Part shown: one piece after another, positions 57,151 to 64,000 of the stretch
Position numbering within the stretch: the first letter of the stretch is position 1
Layout: every line of letters starts with the position of its first letter
Origin: Sinorhizobium garamanticum
Lineage (GTDB): Bacteria > Pseudomonadota > Alphaproteobacteria > Rhizobiales > Rhizobiaceae
NCBI RefSeq assembly: GCF_029892065.1
Contig: NZ_CP120374.1
Coordinates: forward strand, 1 to 64,000
Direction: 5' to 3'
DNA: 64,000 nt
Position numbers and translations under genes: made by a program
The notes under the pieces: generated by a model
Seen by the model: the letters and a program-made list of their open reading frames with translations, nothing else
What the model was told of the DNA's origin: nothing
Database searches by the model: none

Positions 57151-58335
57151 ATGGACGCGCTCCTTGTCGTCAACGCCGGCTCATCGAGCCTTAAGTTCCA
57201 AGTTTTCGGCATCGCCGGCATGGACCTGACACGCCAGATCCGCGGGAAAATCGACGGTATCGGCACGAGGCCGCGTCTGCAGGCGACCGCGGCCGACAAC
57301 AGCCAGCTCATCGACCAGACCTATGACGCGAAGGCCGTTCACGATCTTCCGGCCGCCATTACCGAGGCTAGACGCTGGCTCCTGACGCTGGAGGGCTTCG
57401 AGTTGCGGGCGGTCGGTCACCGGGTCGTGCACGGCGGTCCTGACTACGCGCGGCCCGTGCTGATCGATGCGGCCGTGCTCGACCGCCTCGCAAGCTACCA
57501 AGACCTTGCACCTCTGCATCAGCCGAACAACCTGGCGCCGATCCGTCTGGCGATGGAGATCAATCCGGATGTGCCGCAGGTTGCCTGCTTCGACACGGCC
57601 TTTCATCGCGGCCACGCCAAGCACACCGATTGCTACGCCCTCCCGCAGAGTTTCTATGATGAGGGCGTCCGACGCTACGGCTTTCATGGACTTTCATACG
57701 AGTACATCGCCGAGCGGCTCCGAGAGGTGACGCCGCAAAAGGCCCGCGGGCGCGTCATTGTCGCCCATCTCGGTAGCGGTGCTTCTATGTGCGCGTTGCG
57801 AGATGGTCGCAGCATCGAGAGCACGATGGGCTTCACGGCGCTCGATGGACTGCCCATGGGTACACGGCCAGGTCAGCTCGATCCGGGTGTCGTCCTCTAC
57901 CTGATGACCCATAAGGGCATGAGCGCCGAGAAGGTGTCGGATCTGCTCTACCATGATGCCGGGCTCAAAGGGTTGTCCGGCCTATCGAGCGACATGCGCG
58001 AACTTCTGGCGAGCGGCGACCCGAATGCCGCGCTCGCCGTCGCTCATTTCGTTTATCGGTGTGTGCTCAATACGGGGATGCTCGCGGCGGCGCTGGGAGG
58101 GGTCGATGCCTTCGTCTTCACGGCTGGCGTCGGCGAGAACTCTGCCCCGATCCGCGCACGCATCGTCGAAGGCCTCGGCTGGCTCGGGGCAGAGCTCGAC
58201 CCGGCGGCGAACGAGGCGGGCGCCGCATTGATCTCAACGGCCAAAAGCCGCATTGCCCTGCACGTTATTCCAACCGACGAGGAACTGATGATCGCGCGCC
58301 ACACGCTTGAGCTCATCAATGCGCATGCAGCCTGA
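57151..58335 (+). CDS. ackA: Acetate kinase
   Basis: Reversible ATP + acetate to acetyl phosphate. 394 residues. Seen: [14 protein letters not shown] at 5-18, GHRVVHGG near 90, ACFDTAFH near 147 with catalytic Asp, [13 protein letters not shown] near 206, [20 protein letters not shown] near 229 and FTAGVGENS near 325. It follows the pta remnant by 4 nt and a FixK-type box, so it is likely expressed under low oxygen. Without pta in this operon, acetyl phosphate must be made by another enzyme or consumed in the reverse direction. Confidence 0.96.
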   Translation: MDALLVVNAGSSSLKFQVFGIAGMDLTRQIRGKIDGIGTRPRLQATAADNSQLIDQTYDAKAVHDLPAAITEARRWLLTLEGFELRAVGHRVVHGGPDYARPVLIDAAVLDRLASYQDLAPLHQPNNLAPIRLAMEINPDVPQVACFDTAFHRGHAKHTDCYALPQSFYDEGVRRYGFHGLSYEYIAERLREVTPQKARGRVIVAHLGSGASMCALRDGRSIESTMGFTALDGLPMGTRPGQLDPGVVLYLMTHKGMSAEKVSDLLYHDAGLKGLSGLSSDMRELLASGDPNAALAVAHFVYRCVLNTGMLAAALGGVDAFVFTAGVGENSAPIRARIVEGLGWLGAELDPAANEAGAALISTAKSRIALHVIPTDEELMIARHTLELINAHAA

Positions 58336-58374
58336 CCAGGCCCGAGCTCATCGACGCAGTCGAGGCCGGTTGCC

Positions 58375-59850
58375 TCAGATATTGCCCATGCAGAGATATT
58401 TCATCTCGAGATAATCCTCGAGCCCATGGCGCGAGCCTTCCCGGCCGATACCGGATTGCTTGATGCCGCCGAAGGGGGCGGCTTCGGAAGACATCCGTCC
58501 GGTATTGATGCCGACCATGCCATATTCGAGCGCTTCGGCCACATGCCAGACGCGCTTCAGGTTCTCGGCGTAGAAATAGGCGGCGAGGCCATAGATCGTA
58601 TCGTTGGCCTCGGCCACCACCTGCTCGGCCGTTTCGAAACGGATGATCGGGGCGATCGGGCCGAAGGTCTCTTCCTGGGCAACGCGCATACTATGTGAAA
58701 TGCCGGTTAGAACCGTTGGCTCGAAGAAAGTGCCCCTGGTGCCGAGCCGCCTGCCGCCGCATCGTACTTCTCCGCCCTTGGCCAAGGCATCGGCGACATG
58801 CGCCTCGATCTTCTCGATCGCATGGCTGTCGATCATCGGGCCGATCGCGACTCCGGCGGAGAATCCGTCGCCGACAGTGAGTTCACGCACCCGGTCAACG
58901 AATTTTTCAGCAAAGGCGTCGTGTACGGCGGATTGCACATAGATGCGATTGGCCGAAACGCAGGTCTGGCCGGCGTTGCGGAATTTGGCCTGAACGGCGC
59001 CGTCCACCGCCTCGTCGATGTCGGCGTCGTCGAAAACGATGAAGGGAGCATTGCCGCCGAGTTCCAGGCTGACCTTCTTGATCTGGTCGGAACATTGCCG
59101 CATCAGCAGACGCCCGACCTCGGTGGAGCCGGTGAAGCTGATCTTGCGGACCTTGGGGTGGCTGCAGAGTTCGCGGCCGATCGGGGCGCCTTCAGCGGCG
59201 TAAAGCAGATTGACGACGCCTTTCGGAAAGCCGGCCTTTTCCGCGAGCACAAACATCGCGCCGGCCACGAGCGGCGTCTGTTCTGCCGGCTTTAGCACGA
59301 CCGCGCAGCCGGCGGCGAGCGCGGGCGAGATCTTGCGCGCCACCATCGATGCCGGGAAGTTCCAGGGCGTGATGGTGCCGACCACGCCGACGGGCTGTTT
59401 GATGACGAGCATGCGGCGGTCGTTGGCCGGCGCGGGGAAGGTTTCACCATAGACGCGCTTGGCTTCCTCGGCATACCACTCGACATAGGACGCTGCGTGA
59501 AGAACCTCGCCCTTCGCTTCTGCCAACGGCTTGCCCATTTCGGCGGTGAGTATCGCGGCAAGATCATCGCCATGCTCGACGATCAGGTCATGCCAGCGGC
59601 GCAGGATCGTGCTTCGCTCTTTCGCCGGCTTTGCAGCCCAGAGGCCCTGTGCCGCGCCGGCAGCCTCGATGGCGGTGTGCGCCTCGTCGATTCCCATATC
59701 CGGAAGTGTTGCAAGCAATTCACCGGTCGAGGGATTGAAGATGTCGAACGTCGCGCCGGTCCACTTGGCGGCAGGGCGGGTTACATTTTCAAGCGCCGCA
59801 AACAGGTCGGCTGCTCGAAGGTGCTTGGTCAATGCAGATGTCAATCCCAT
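58375..59850 (-). CDS. gabD: Succinate-semialdehyde dehydrogenase, NADP-dependent
   Basis: Second GABA-degradation enzyme: succinate semialdehyde to succinate. 491 residues from the ATG at 59850 (GAGGACG ahead). Seen: TPWNFPASMVARKISPALAAGC near 160, KPAEQTPL, FTGSTEVGRLL near 235, LELGGNAPFIVFDDADIDEAV with catalytic Glu near 260 and NAGQTCVSANRIYV with catalytic Cys near 295. A 130-bp gap with a hairpin separates it from gabT upstream. Confidence 0.93.
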   Translation of the reverse strand: MGLTSALTKHLRAADLFAALENVTRPAAKWTGATFDIFNPSTGELLATLPDMGIDEAHTAIEAAGAAQGLWAAKPAKERSTILRRWHDLIVEHGDDLAAILTAEMGKPLAEAKGEVLHAASYVEWYAEEAKRVYGETFPAPANDRRMLVIKQPVGVVGTITPWNFPASMVARKISPALAAGCAVVLKPAEQTPLVAGAMFVLAEKAGFPKGVVNLLYAAEGAPIGRELCSHPKVRKISFTGSTEVGRLLMRQCSDQIKKVSLELGGNAPFIVFDDADIDEAVDGAVQAKFRNAGQTCVSANRIYVQSAVHDAFAEKFVDRVRELTVGDGFSAGVAIGPMIDSHAIEKIEAHVADALAKGGEVRCGGRRLGTRGTFFEPTVLTGISHSMRVAQEETFGPIAPIIRFETAEQVVAEANDTIYGLAAYFYAENLKRVWHVAEALEYGMVGINTGRMSSEAAPFGGIKQSGIGREGSRHGLEDYLEMKYLCMGNI

Positions 59851-59950
59851 GGCACGTCCTCGGGCGAGGCCTGTTGTGGCAGGGCCAAGCCTCGCTTCAT
59901 GTTCCTGCGGAGCGGCGGTTGCGCACCCCGAGCCAGCGTCATTGGCCGGA

Positions 59951-59968
59951 CGCCCGCGATAGCGGGCG
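59951..59968 (-). terminator. Hairpin between gabT and gabD
   Basis: CGCCCGC-GATA-GCGGGCG, a perfect 7-bp stem shortly after the gabT stop. No T-run; may reduce but not abolish read-through into gabD. Confidence 0.4.
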
Positions 59969-59980
59969 CCCGAGTTGCCG

Positions 59981-61249
59981 TCAACCACGGGCCTCGAGGA
60001 TCGATGCTTCGAGAATATCGAGCGCTTCCGCGAAGACTTCGTCCTGGATCGTGATCGGCGCCAGGAAGCGGACGACGTTGCCATGGACGCCGCAGGTCAG
60101 CAGGATCAGACCCTTTTCCAACGCAATAAGGCGGACTTTGTTGGCGAATTCGGCGCTCGGCAGATTGGTCTTCACGTCGTTGAATTCGACTGCATTCATG
60201 AAGCCCGGACCACGGATGTCGACGATCTCCGGCACATTCTCGCGGATCGCGGCGAGGCGTTGCTTCAGGCGATTGCCGAGCTGGTTCGCACGCTCGCACA
60301 GCTTCTCCTCCTCGATGACGTCGAGGACGGCGTGGGCCGCCGCAATGCCAAGCGGATTGCCGCCATAGGTGCCGCCGAGGCCACCCGGTCCGGGCGCATC
60401 CATGATTTCGGCGCGGCCGGTGACTGCGGCAAGCGGGAAACCGCCGGCGAGGCTCTTTGCCATGGTCATCAGATCGGGAGCGACGTCATGGTGCTCCATC
60501 GCGAAGAGCTTGCCGGTGCGGGCAAAGCCGGTCTGAACCTCATCGGCGATCAACAGGATGCCGTGCTGGTCACCGATTTCGCGAAGCGCCTTCATAAAGG
60601 CGGCCGGGGCCGGGTAGAAGCCGCCTTCGCCCTGAACCGGCTCGATAATGATCGCAGCCACGCGGCCCGGGTCGACATCCGCGGCGAAGAGTTTCTTCAG
60701 TGCTGCGAGGGACTGTTCGACGCTGACGCCGTGAAGCTCAATCGGGAAGGGGGCGTGGAAGACGTCTCCCGGCATCGCGCCGAAGCCGACCTTGTAGGGC
60801 ACGACCTTGCCCGTCAGCGCCATGCCCATGAAGGTGCGGCCGTGGAAGCCGCCGCCGAAGGCGACAATCGCCTGGCGACCCGTCGCAGCGCGGGCAATCT
60901 TCACCGCGTTTTCGACGGCCTCGGCGCCGGTCGTGACGAAAATCGTCTTCTTCGCGAAGTTGCCCGGCGCCAGCGCGTTCAGGCGCTCGGCGAGATGGAC
61001 ATAATTCTCGTAGGGCACGACCTGGTGGCAGGTGTGGGTGAAGCGGTCGAGCTGTTCCTTGACCGCCGCGATCACCTTGGGGTGGCGATGACCGGTGTTG
61101 ACGACCGCGATGCCCGCGGCGAAGTCGATGTAGCGGTTGCCTTCCTTGTCCCAGATCTCGGCATTTTCGGCGCGGTCGGCATAGATCTGCGTGGTCATCC
61201 CGACACCACGGGAGATGGCTGCGTTCTTGCGATCGGTGAGGCTGGTCAT
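59981..61249 (-). CDS. gabT: 4-aminobutyrate aminotransferase
   Basis: PLP-dependent conversion of GABA and 2-oxoglutarate to succinate semialdehyde and glutamate. 422 residues from the ATG at 61249; the frame reaches a TTG at 61297. Seen: GIAVVNTGHRHPKVI near 50, FVTTGAEAVENAVKIAR near 100, GFHGRT near 135, ADEVQTGFARTGKLFAMEH near 238 and MTMAKSLAGGFPLAAV near 265 with the PLP lysine. Divergent from a three-domain regulator. Confidence 0.95.
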   Translation of the reverse strand: MTSLTDRKNAAISRGVGMTTQIYADRAENAEIWDKEGNRYIDFAAGIAVVNTGHRHPKVIAAVKEQLDRFTHTCHQVVPYENYVHLAERLNALAPGNFAKKTIFVTTGAEAVENAVKIARAATGRQAIVAFGGGFHGRTFMGMALTGKVVPYKVGFGAMPGDVFHAPFPIELHGVSVEQSLAALKKLFAADVDPGRVAAIIIEPVQGEGGFYPAPAAFMKALREIGDQHGILLIADEVQTGFARTGKLFAMEHHDVAPDLMTMAKSLAGGFPLAAVTGRAEIMDAPGPGGLGGTYGGNPLGIAAAHAVLDVIEEEKLCERANQLGNRLKQRLAAIRENVPEIVDIRGPGFMNAVEFNDVKTNLPSAEFANKVRLIALEKGLILLTCGVHGNVVRFLAPITIQDEVFAEALDILEASILEARG

Positions 61250-61280
61250 CGTGGTAGTCCTGTTCACAAGGAGGAATATG

Positions 61281-61297
61281 TTGCATTTTTTCTGCAA
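61281..61297. promoter_or_regulatory. Candidate operator before gabT
   Basis: TTGCATTTTTTCTGCAA, an inverted repeat TTGCA-N7-TGCAA, lies 32 bp before gabT; ATTGCAAAT occurs again near 61332. It is a possible site for the divergent regulator. Confidence 0.4.
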
Positions 61298-61451
61298 TTC
61301 TTTTCCGGAAGTGGTACATCTTTTCCGATGGATTGCAAATCAAATTTGGTGATCGAGACAACACCGCCACTGATGGGCGCTTCTTGTAAATCCACAAGCC
61401 CGGCGGCTAGATTGCTTCCAGTACCGACAGCCTAGGACGCCTGGAGCCCCG

Positions 61452-62300
61452 ATGTCAGAGAGAGGAAACGGATCGATGAGCGGAGCCGGCAATATACGCT
61501 ACAAGGTGGCTGAGGCGGCAAGGCTGGCCGGCGTGTCGGCGTCCACGCTCAGGCTGTGGGAAACGCAGGGGCTGGTAGTGCCGGAGCGTTCGGCAACGGG
61601 GCATCGGCAATATACGGATGCGGATCTCGCCCGGTTGAAGCGCATATCCTGGTTTCGTGCCCAGCGCGGCCTGAACCCGGCCGCCATCCGCGAGGCTTTG
61701 GAGGCGGAGGATGCGAACGACGAAACCGGTCCGGCTGCAATGGCGGAGAGCAATGCCGATCTCCAGGTGGGCCGAAAGTTGCGGAGCCTGAGGCATGCCG
61801 CGGGCAAGACGCTCGAGCAGGTGGCAAGCGATGTCGGCATTGCCGCATCCGTACTCTCGACCTTGGAACGCACCTCACAGGGCGTCTCCGTCGCGGTCCT
61901 CCATAATCTCGCGGAGTATTTCGGCACAACTGTTTCCAGCCTCTCGGGCGAGGACGAACCGGAGGTGCGGGCGCTCGTCAGGGCCGGCGAGTGGCGCAAC
62001 TGGCCGCGCACGACACCGGGGGTGACAGTGCAGTTGCTCGCGGAAGGCAGAAACCAGATGGACTGCCATCGTTTTGTGCTGGCGCCAGGAGCCTCGAGCG
62101 AGGGCGCATATCGGCACGACGGCGAGGAGTTCGTCTATGTGCTCTCCGGTCGTGTCGAATTCATATTGGACTCCGATCAGTTCTACGATCTTCATCCGGG
62201 CGACTCGCTCTATTTCGAGAGCCGCCGCCGGCATGCCTGGTCCAATCGCCACGACGGCGAAACCGTTCTGCTGTGGATCAACACGCCGCCGACATTCTAG
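61452..62300 (+). CDS. Three-domain regulator: MerR HTH, XRE HTH and cupin
   Basis: 282 residues. Seen: a MerR-type HTH RYKVAEAARLAGVSASTLRL then WETQGLVVPERSATGHRQYT at about 16-55; an XRE-type HTH LRSLRHAAGKTLEQVASDVG then IAASVLSTLERTSQG near 110-150; and a C-terminal cupin (HDGEEFVYVLSGRVEFIL, DLHPGDSLYFESRRRHAW) near 222-265. Combining both DNA-binding modules in one chain is unusual. Divergent from gabTD, which it probably controls. ATG at 61476 is an alternative start. Confidence 0.85.
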   Translation: MSERGNGSMSGAGNIRYKVAEAARLAGVSASTLRLWETQGLVVPERSATGHRQYTDADLARLKRISWFRAQRGLNPAAIREALEAEDANDETGPAAMAESNADLQVGRKLRSLRHAAGKTLEQVASDVGIAASVLSTLERTSQGVSVAVLHNLAEYFGTTVSSLSGEDEPEVRALVRAGEWRNWPRTTPGVTVQLLAEGRNQMDCHRFVLAPGASSEGAYRHDGEEFVYVLSGRVEFILDSDQFYDLHPGDSLYFESRRRHAWSNRHDGETVLLWINTPPTF

Positions 62301-62692
62301 TCTACAGACGCTCGCGCGGGATAGTTGAATTAGTATATTCTTATCATCGCGCGGGATTGTCGGATGTATTGCCGAAATTCACACAACTAATGTCGCCGCA
62401 GCTGCGCTCGCCCTGGTGTCTAATCAGACTTTAGTCCGATATTGCCGCAAAGACACACAGAAGATTTCTCCGCTTCTGATGCATTCTCCTTGGCGCTGAC
62501 CTGCCAAAGTTTAGCCCTATTCGCTCATACAGTCGCCCATACCGCCCCTTAACCATTCATTTACCTGAATAAACTCAAGGCTCTTGCCACAGGGCAACCA
62601 CCAAACCGGCGGCAAAAATCATGATTGCGTAGGGAGCTGGTGCCACCAGGAGAGTATCCCGCAAAGATTTTGAACTCGGAGGGGGATGTTCG
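62301..62692. other. 392-bp AT-richer intergenic region
   Basis: No gene recognised. Contains the promoter region of the acyltransferase gene; no strong hairpin or repeat seen. Confidence 0.5.
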
Positions 62693-63877
62693 ATGCGGAT
62701 TGCACGCGACCGGCAGCTGGATGGGTTGAGAGCCGTCGCTGTCACGATGGTGCTCTATGGACATTTTTTCGCGGCCGACGGGTCCTATTGGGGCCATATC
62801 GGCGTGCGGCTGTTCTTCGTGCTGAGCGGTTTCCTGATTACCCGGCTGCTGCTCGACGCGCGTGAAGATGCCCGCTTCGAGCCGGCGACGGCGCTGAAAT
62901 CATTTTATGCGCGTCGGGCACTGCGCATCTTTCCGCCCTATTTCGCGGTCCTCGGCATCGTCTGGCTTATCGATCTGGAGAGTTCCAAGACGGTGTTGGC
63001 GTGGCACGCGCTTTATCTGTCGAATTTCTGGTACGCGCTCCAAGACGCATGGACGCCATGGGTCCTCTGTCATACGTGGAGCCTCAGCATTGAAGAGCAA
63101 TTCTACGTCATCTGGCCACTGATCGTCCTGATCGCACCGAGACGCTCGATCGCAGCAATTTGCCTCGGCGTAATCGCCTGCTCCATCGCCTACCGCTTCT
63201 ATTGGCCATTTACGGGTACGCCGTCGCTGGCTCGCGATCTGCTTCCCCCCGCCTCAATGGATGCGCTCGCCTCCGGCGCTCTGCTCGCCGCCTACCGGTC
63301 GAAGAATGCGGCCTGGCCGCAATGGGCCAGGTTGAGTTGGATGCCACTCCTCAGTGCATCCGTCGTCCTCTTTTGGCTGAGGCCCGTGTCGCTGACACCG
63401 ATGCTGGAGTGGCTGGGCTGGATCGGGCTGGAGGTCTTTCCCCTTTTGCCGCTGACGATGCTGGTCGGTAGTTGTTCGAGGGGAATCGACGGCTACCTCG
63501 GTCGGCTGGCCGAGCTTCCGCCGGTGACCGCACTCGGGCGCATCAGTTATGGCGTCTATCTCTATCATGCGATCGTGCTCGCGCTGGTGGTCAAGGCTCA
63601 GCCTTGGATTCCCGTCAACGTCTCCGAGCAAGGAATCGGGCGGTTCCTGGTGGCGGGCGCAGCGACGTTGCTGATCGCGTCGATCTCCTGGCTGGCATTC
63701 GAAGAGCCGCTCAATGCATTGAAACGGCATTTCCCATACGTCCGGCCGAGGGCATCGGGAGCTCTGCCGCTATCCCCGAAGGCGGGCGATCGGATTGGAG
63801 GGGGACGCCGAACACCCGCCTATCGGCCGGAACCGATAAGCTCCCGCAAATCCTTTCAACCTTCGGATCTTCGATAA
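62693..63877 (+). CDS. Membrane acyltransferase 3 family protein
   Basis: 394 residues with about ten hydrophobic segments. Seen: RDRQLDGLRAVAVTMVLYGHF at 5-25 with the family His, GVRLFFVLSGFLITRLLLD near 37-55, FYARRALRIFPPYF near 72, and CHTWSLSIEEQFYVIWPL near 123. It O-acetylates or otherwise acylates a surface polysaccharide or lipid. The next gene is a glycosyltransferase, supporting a polysaccharide locus that continues past the window. Confidence 0.9.
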   Translation: MRIARDRQLDGLRAVAVTMVLYGHFFAADGSYWGHIGVRLFFVLSGFLITRLLLDAREDARFEPATALKSFYARRALRIFPPYFAVLGIVWLIDLESSKTVLAWHALYLSNFWYALQDAWTPWVLCHTWSLSIEEQFYVIWPLIVLIAPRRSIAAICLGVIACSIAYRFYWPFTGTPSLARDLLPPASMDALASGALLAAYRSKNAAWPQWARLSWMPLLSASVVLFWLRPVSLTPMLEWLGWIGLEVFPLLPLTMLVGSCSRGIDGYLGRLAELPPVTALGRISYGVYLYHAIVLALVVKAQPWIPVNVSEQGIGRFLVAGAATLLIASISWLAFEEPLNALKRHFPYVRPRASGALPLSPKAGDRIGGGRRTPAYRPEPISSRKSFQPSDLR

Positions 63878-63893
63878 CTACGCGAGCTGAACA

Positions 63894-64000
63894 ATGTCCA
63901 CGCCATTGGTCTCCGTCCTGCTGCCCGTCTACAACGCGGAACCCTATCTTCCCGCGGCGCTCGAAAGCATCCTGCGCCAGGACCACGAGCGTGTCGAAAT
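63894..64000 (+). CDS. Family 2 glycosyltransferase, 5' part
   Basis: Partial gene cut by the window end. The ATG at 63894 opens a frame MSTPLVSVLLPVYNAEPYLP then AALESILRQDHERVE, the N-terminal strand and nucleotide-binding start of GT-A family 2 enzymes. It begins 17 bp after the acyltransferase stop, so the two are co-transcribed. Confidence 0.85.
   Translation, partial: MSTPLVSVLLPVYNAEPYLPAALESILRQDHERVE

Overview
The window looks like a replicon of a fast-growing rhizobium of the Sinorhizobium/Ensifer group, most likely a pSymB-like chromid. The support is: high-GC coding; six copies of a ~105-bp two-hairpin element that matches the Rhizobium-specific intergenic mosaic element (RIME1); a phoCDET-type phosphonate/phosphate ABC transporter next to phnM and phnN; minCDE; hut genes; and a FixK-type regulatory signature. 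The taxon is inferred from gene content, not from any search.

Layout. 1-2.5 kb: groEL, then two DUF982 genes. 2.6-7.9 kb: the complete histidine utilisation operon hutI-hutH-hutG-hutU (minus strand), with a HutC-like palindrome before hutI. 8.4-10.2 kb: a drug-efflux-type MFS gene divergent from an ArsR-type repressor. 10.3-17.6 kb: a phosphonate operon (phnC/phoC, phnD/phoD, phnE/phoE, phnE/phoT, DUF1045 2H phosphoesterase, phnM, phnN) with a candidate Pho box. 17.8-23.6 kb: a copper-handling operon behind a CueR-like promoter (secreted protein, lipoprotein, CusC/TolC-like channel, TAT-exported multicopper oxidase, cupredoxin, CusF-like protein), followed by a membrane class III cyclase. 24.2-26.0 kb: minCDE. 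26.1-32.1 kb: a decayed DUF1622 gene, a DUF3775 gene, a double-domain Usp, a fused phosphotransferase/P-loop kinase and a Cu(I) P-type ATPase. 32.3-34.2 kb: gluconate repressor and gluconokinase. 34.6-39.1 kb: a large ATPase-LuxR regulator and small secreted or cytochrome c proteins, then an IS481 transposase scrap. 39.3-45.5 kb: an operon of isochorismatase-like hydrolase, XapX protein, YtcJ-like amidohydrolase, DoxX protein and MFS-ABM fusion behind an AraC regulator. 45.7-49.9 kb: LysR, a Rid-family protein, a bestrophin-like pseudogene, a second isochorismatase-like hydrolase and an MBL hydrolase. 50.0-54.7 kb: DadA/DauA-like oxidase and a glutarate pathway (LysR, gcdH, class III CoA transferase). 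54.9-58.3 kb: htpG with an RpoH-like promoter, and ackA preceded by a 32-codon remnant of pta behind a FixK-type box. 58.4-62.3 kb: gabT-gabD and a three-domain MerR-XRE-cupin regulator. 62.7-64.0 kb: an acyltransferase and the start of a family 2 glycosyltransferase, probably a surface polysaccharide locus.

Several catabolic modules (histidine, phosphonate, gluconate, glutarate, GABA) each sit beside their own regulator or operator, as is usual on rhizobial chromids. A second layer is a scattered microaerobic signature: perfect TTGA-N6-TCAA boxes before the usp gene, before the pta remnant/ackA pair, and before the DUF1622 remnant. Decay is visible at four places (DUF1622, pta, bestrophin-like gene, IS481). 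The least explained functional unit is the AraC-controlled hydrolase/XapX/amidohydrolase/DoxX/MFS operon at 39.3-45.5 kb.
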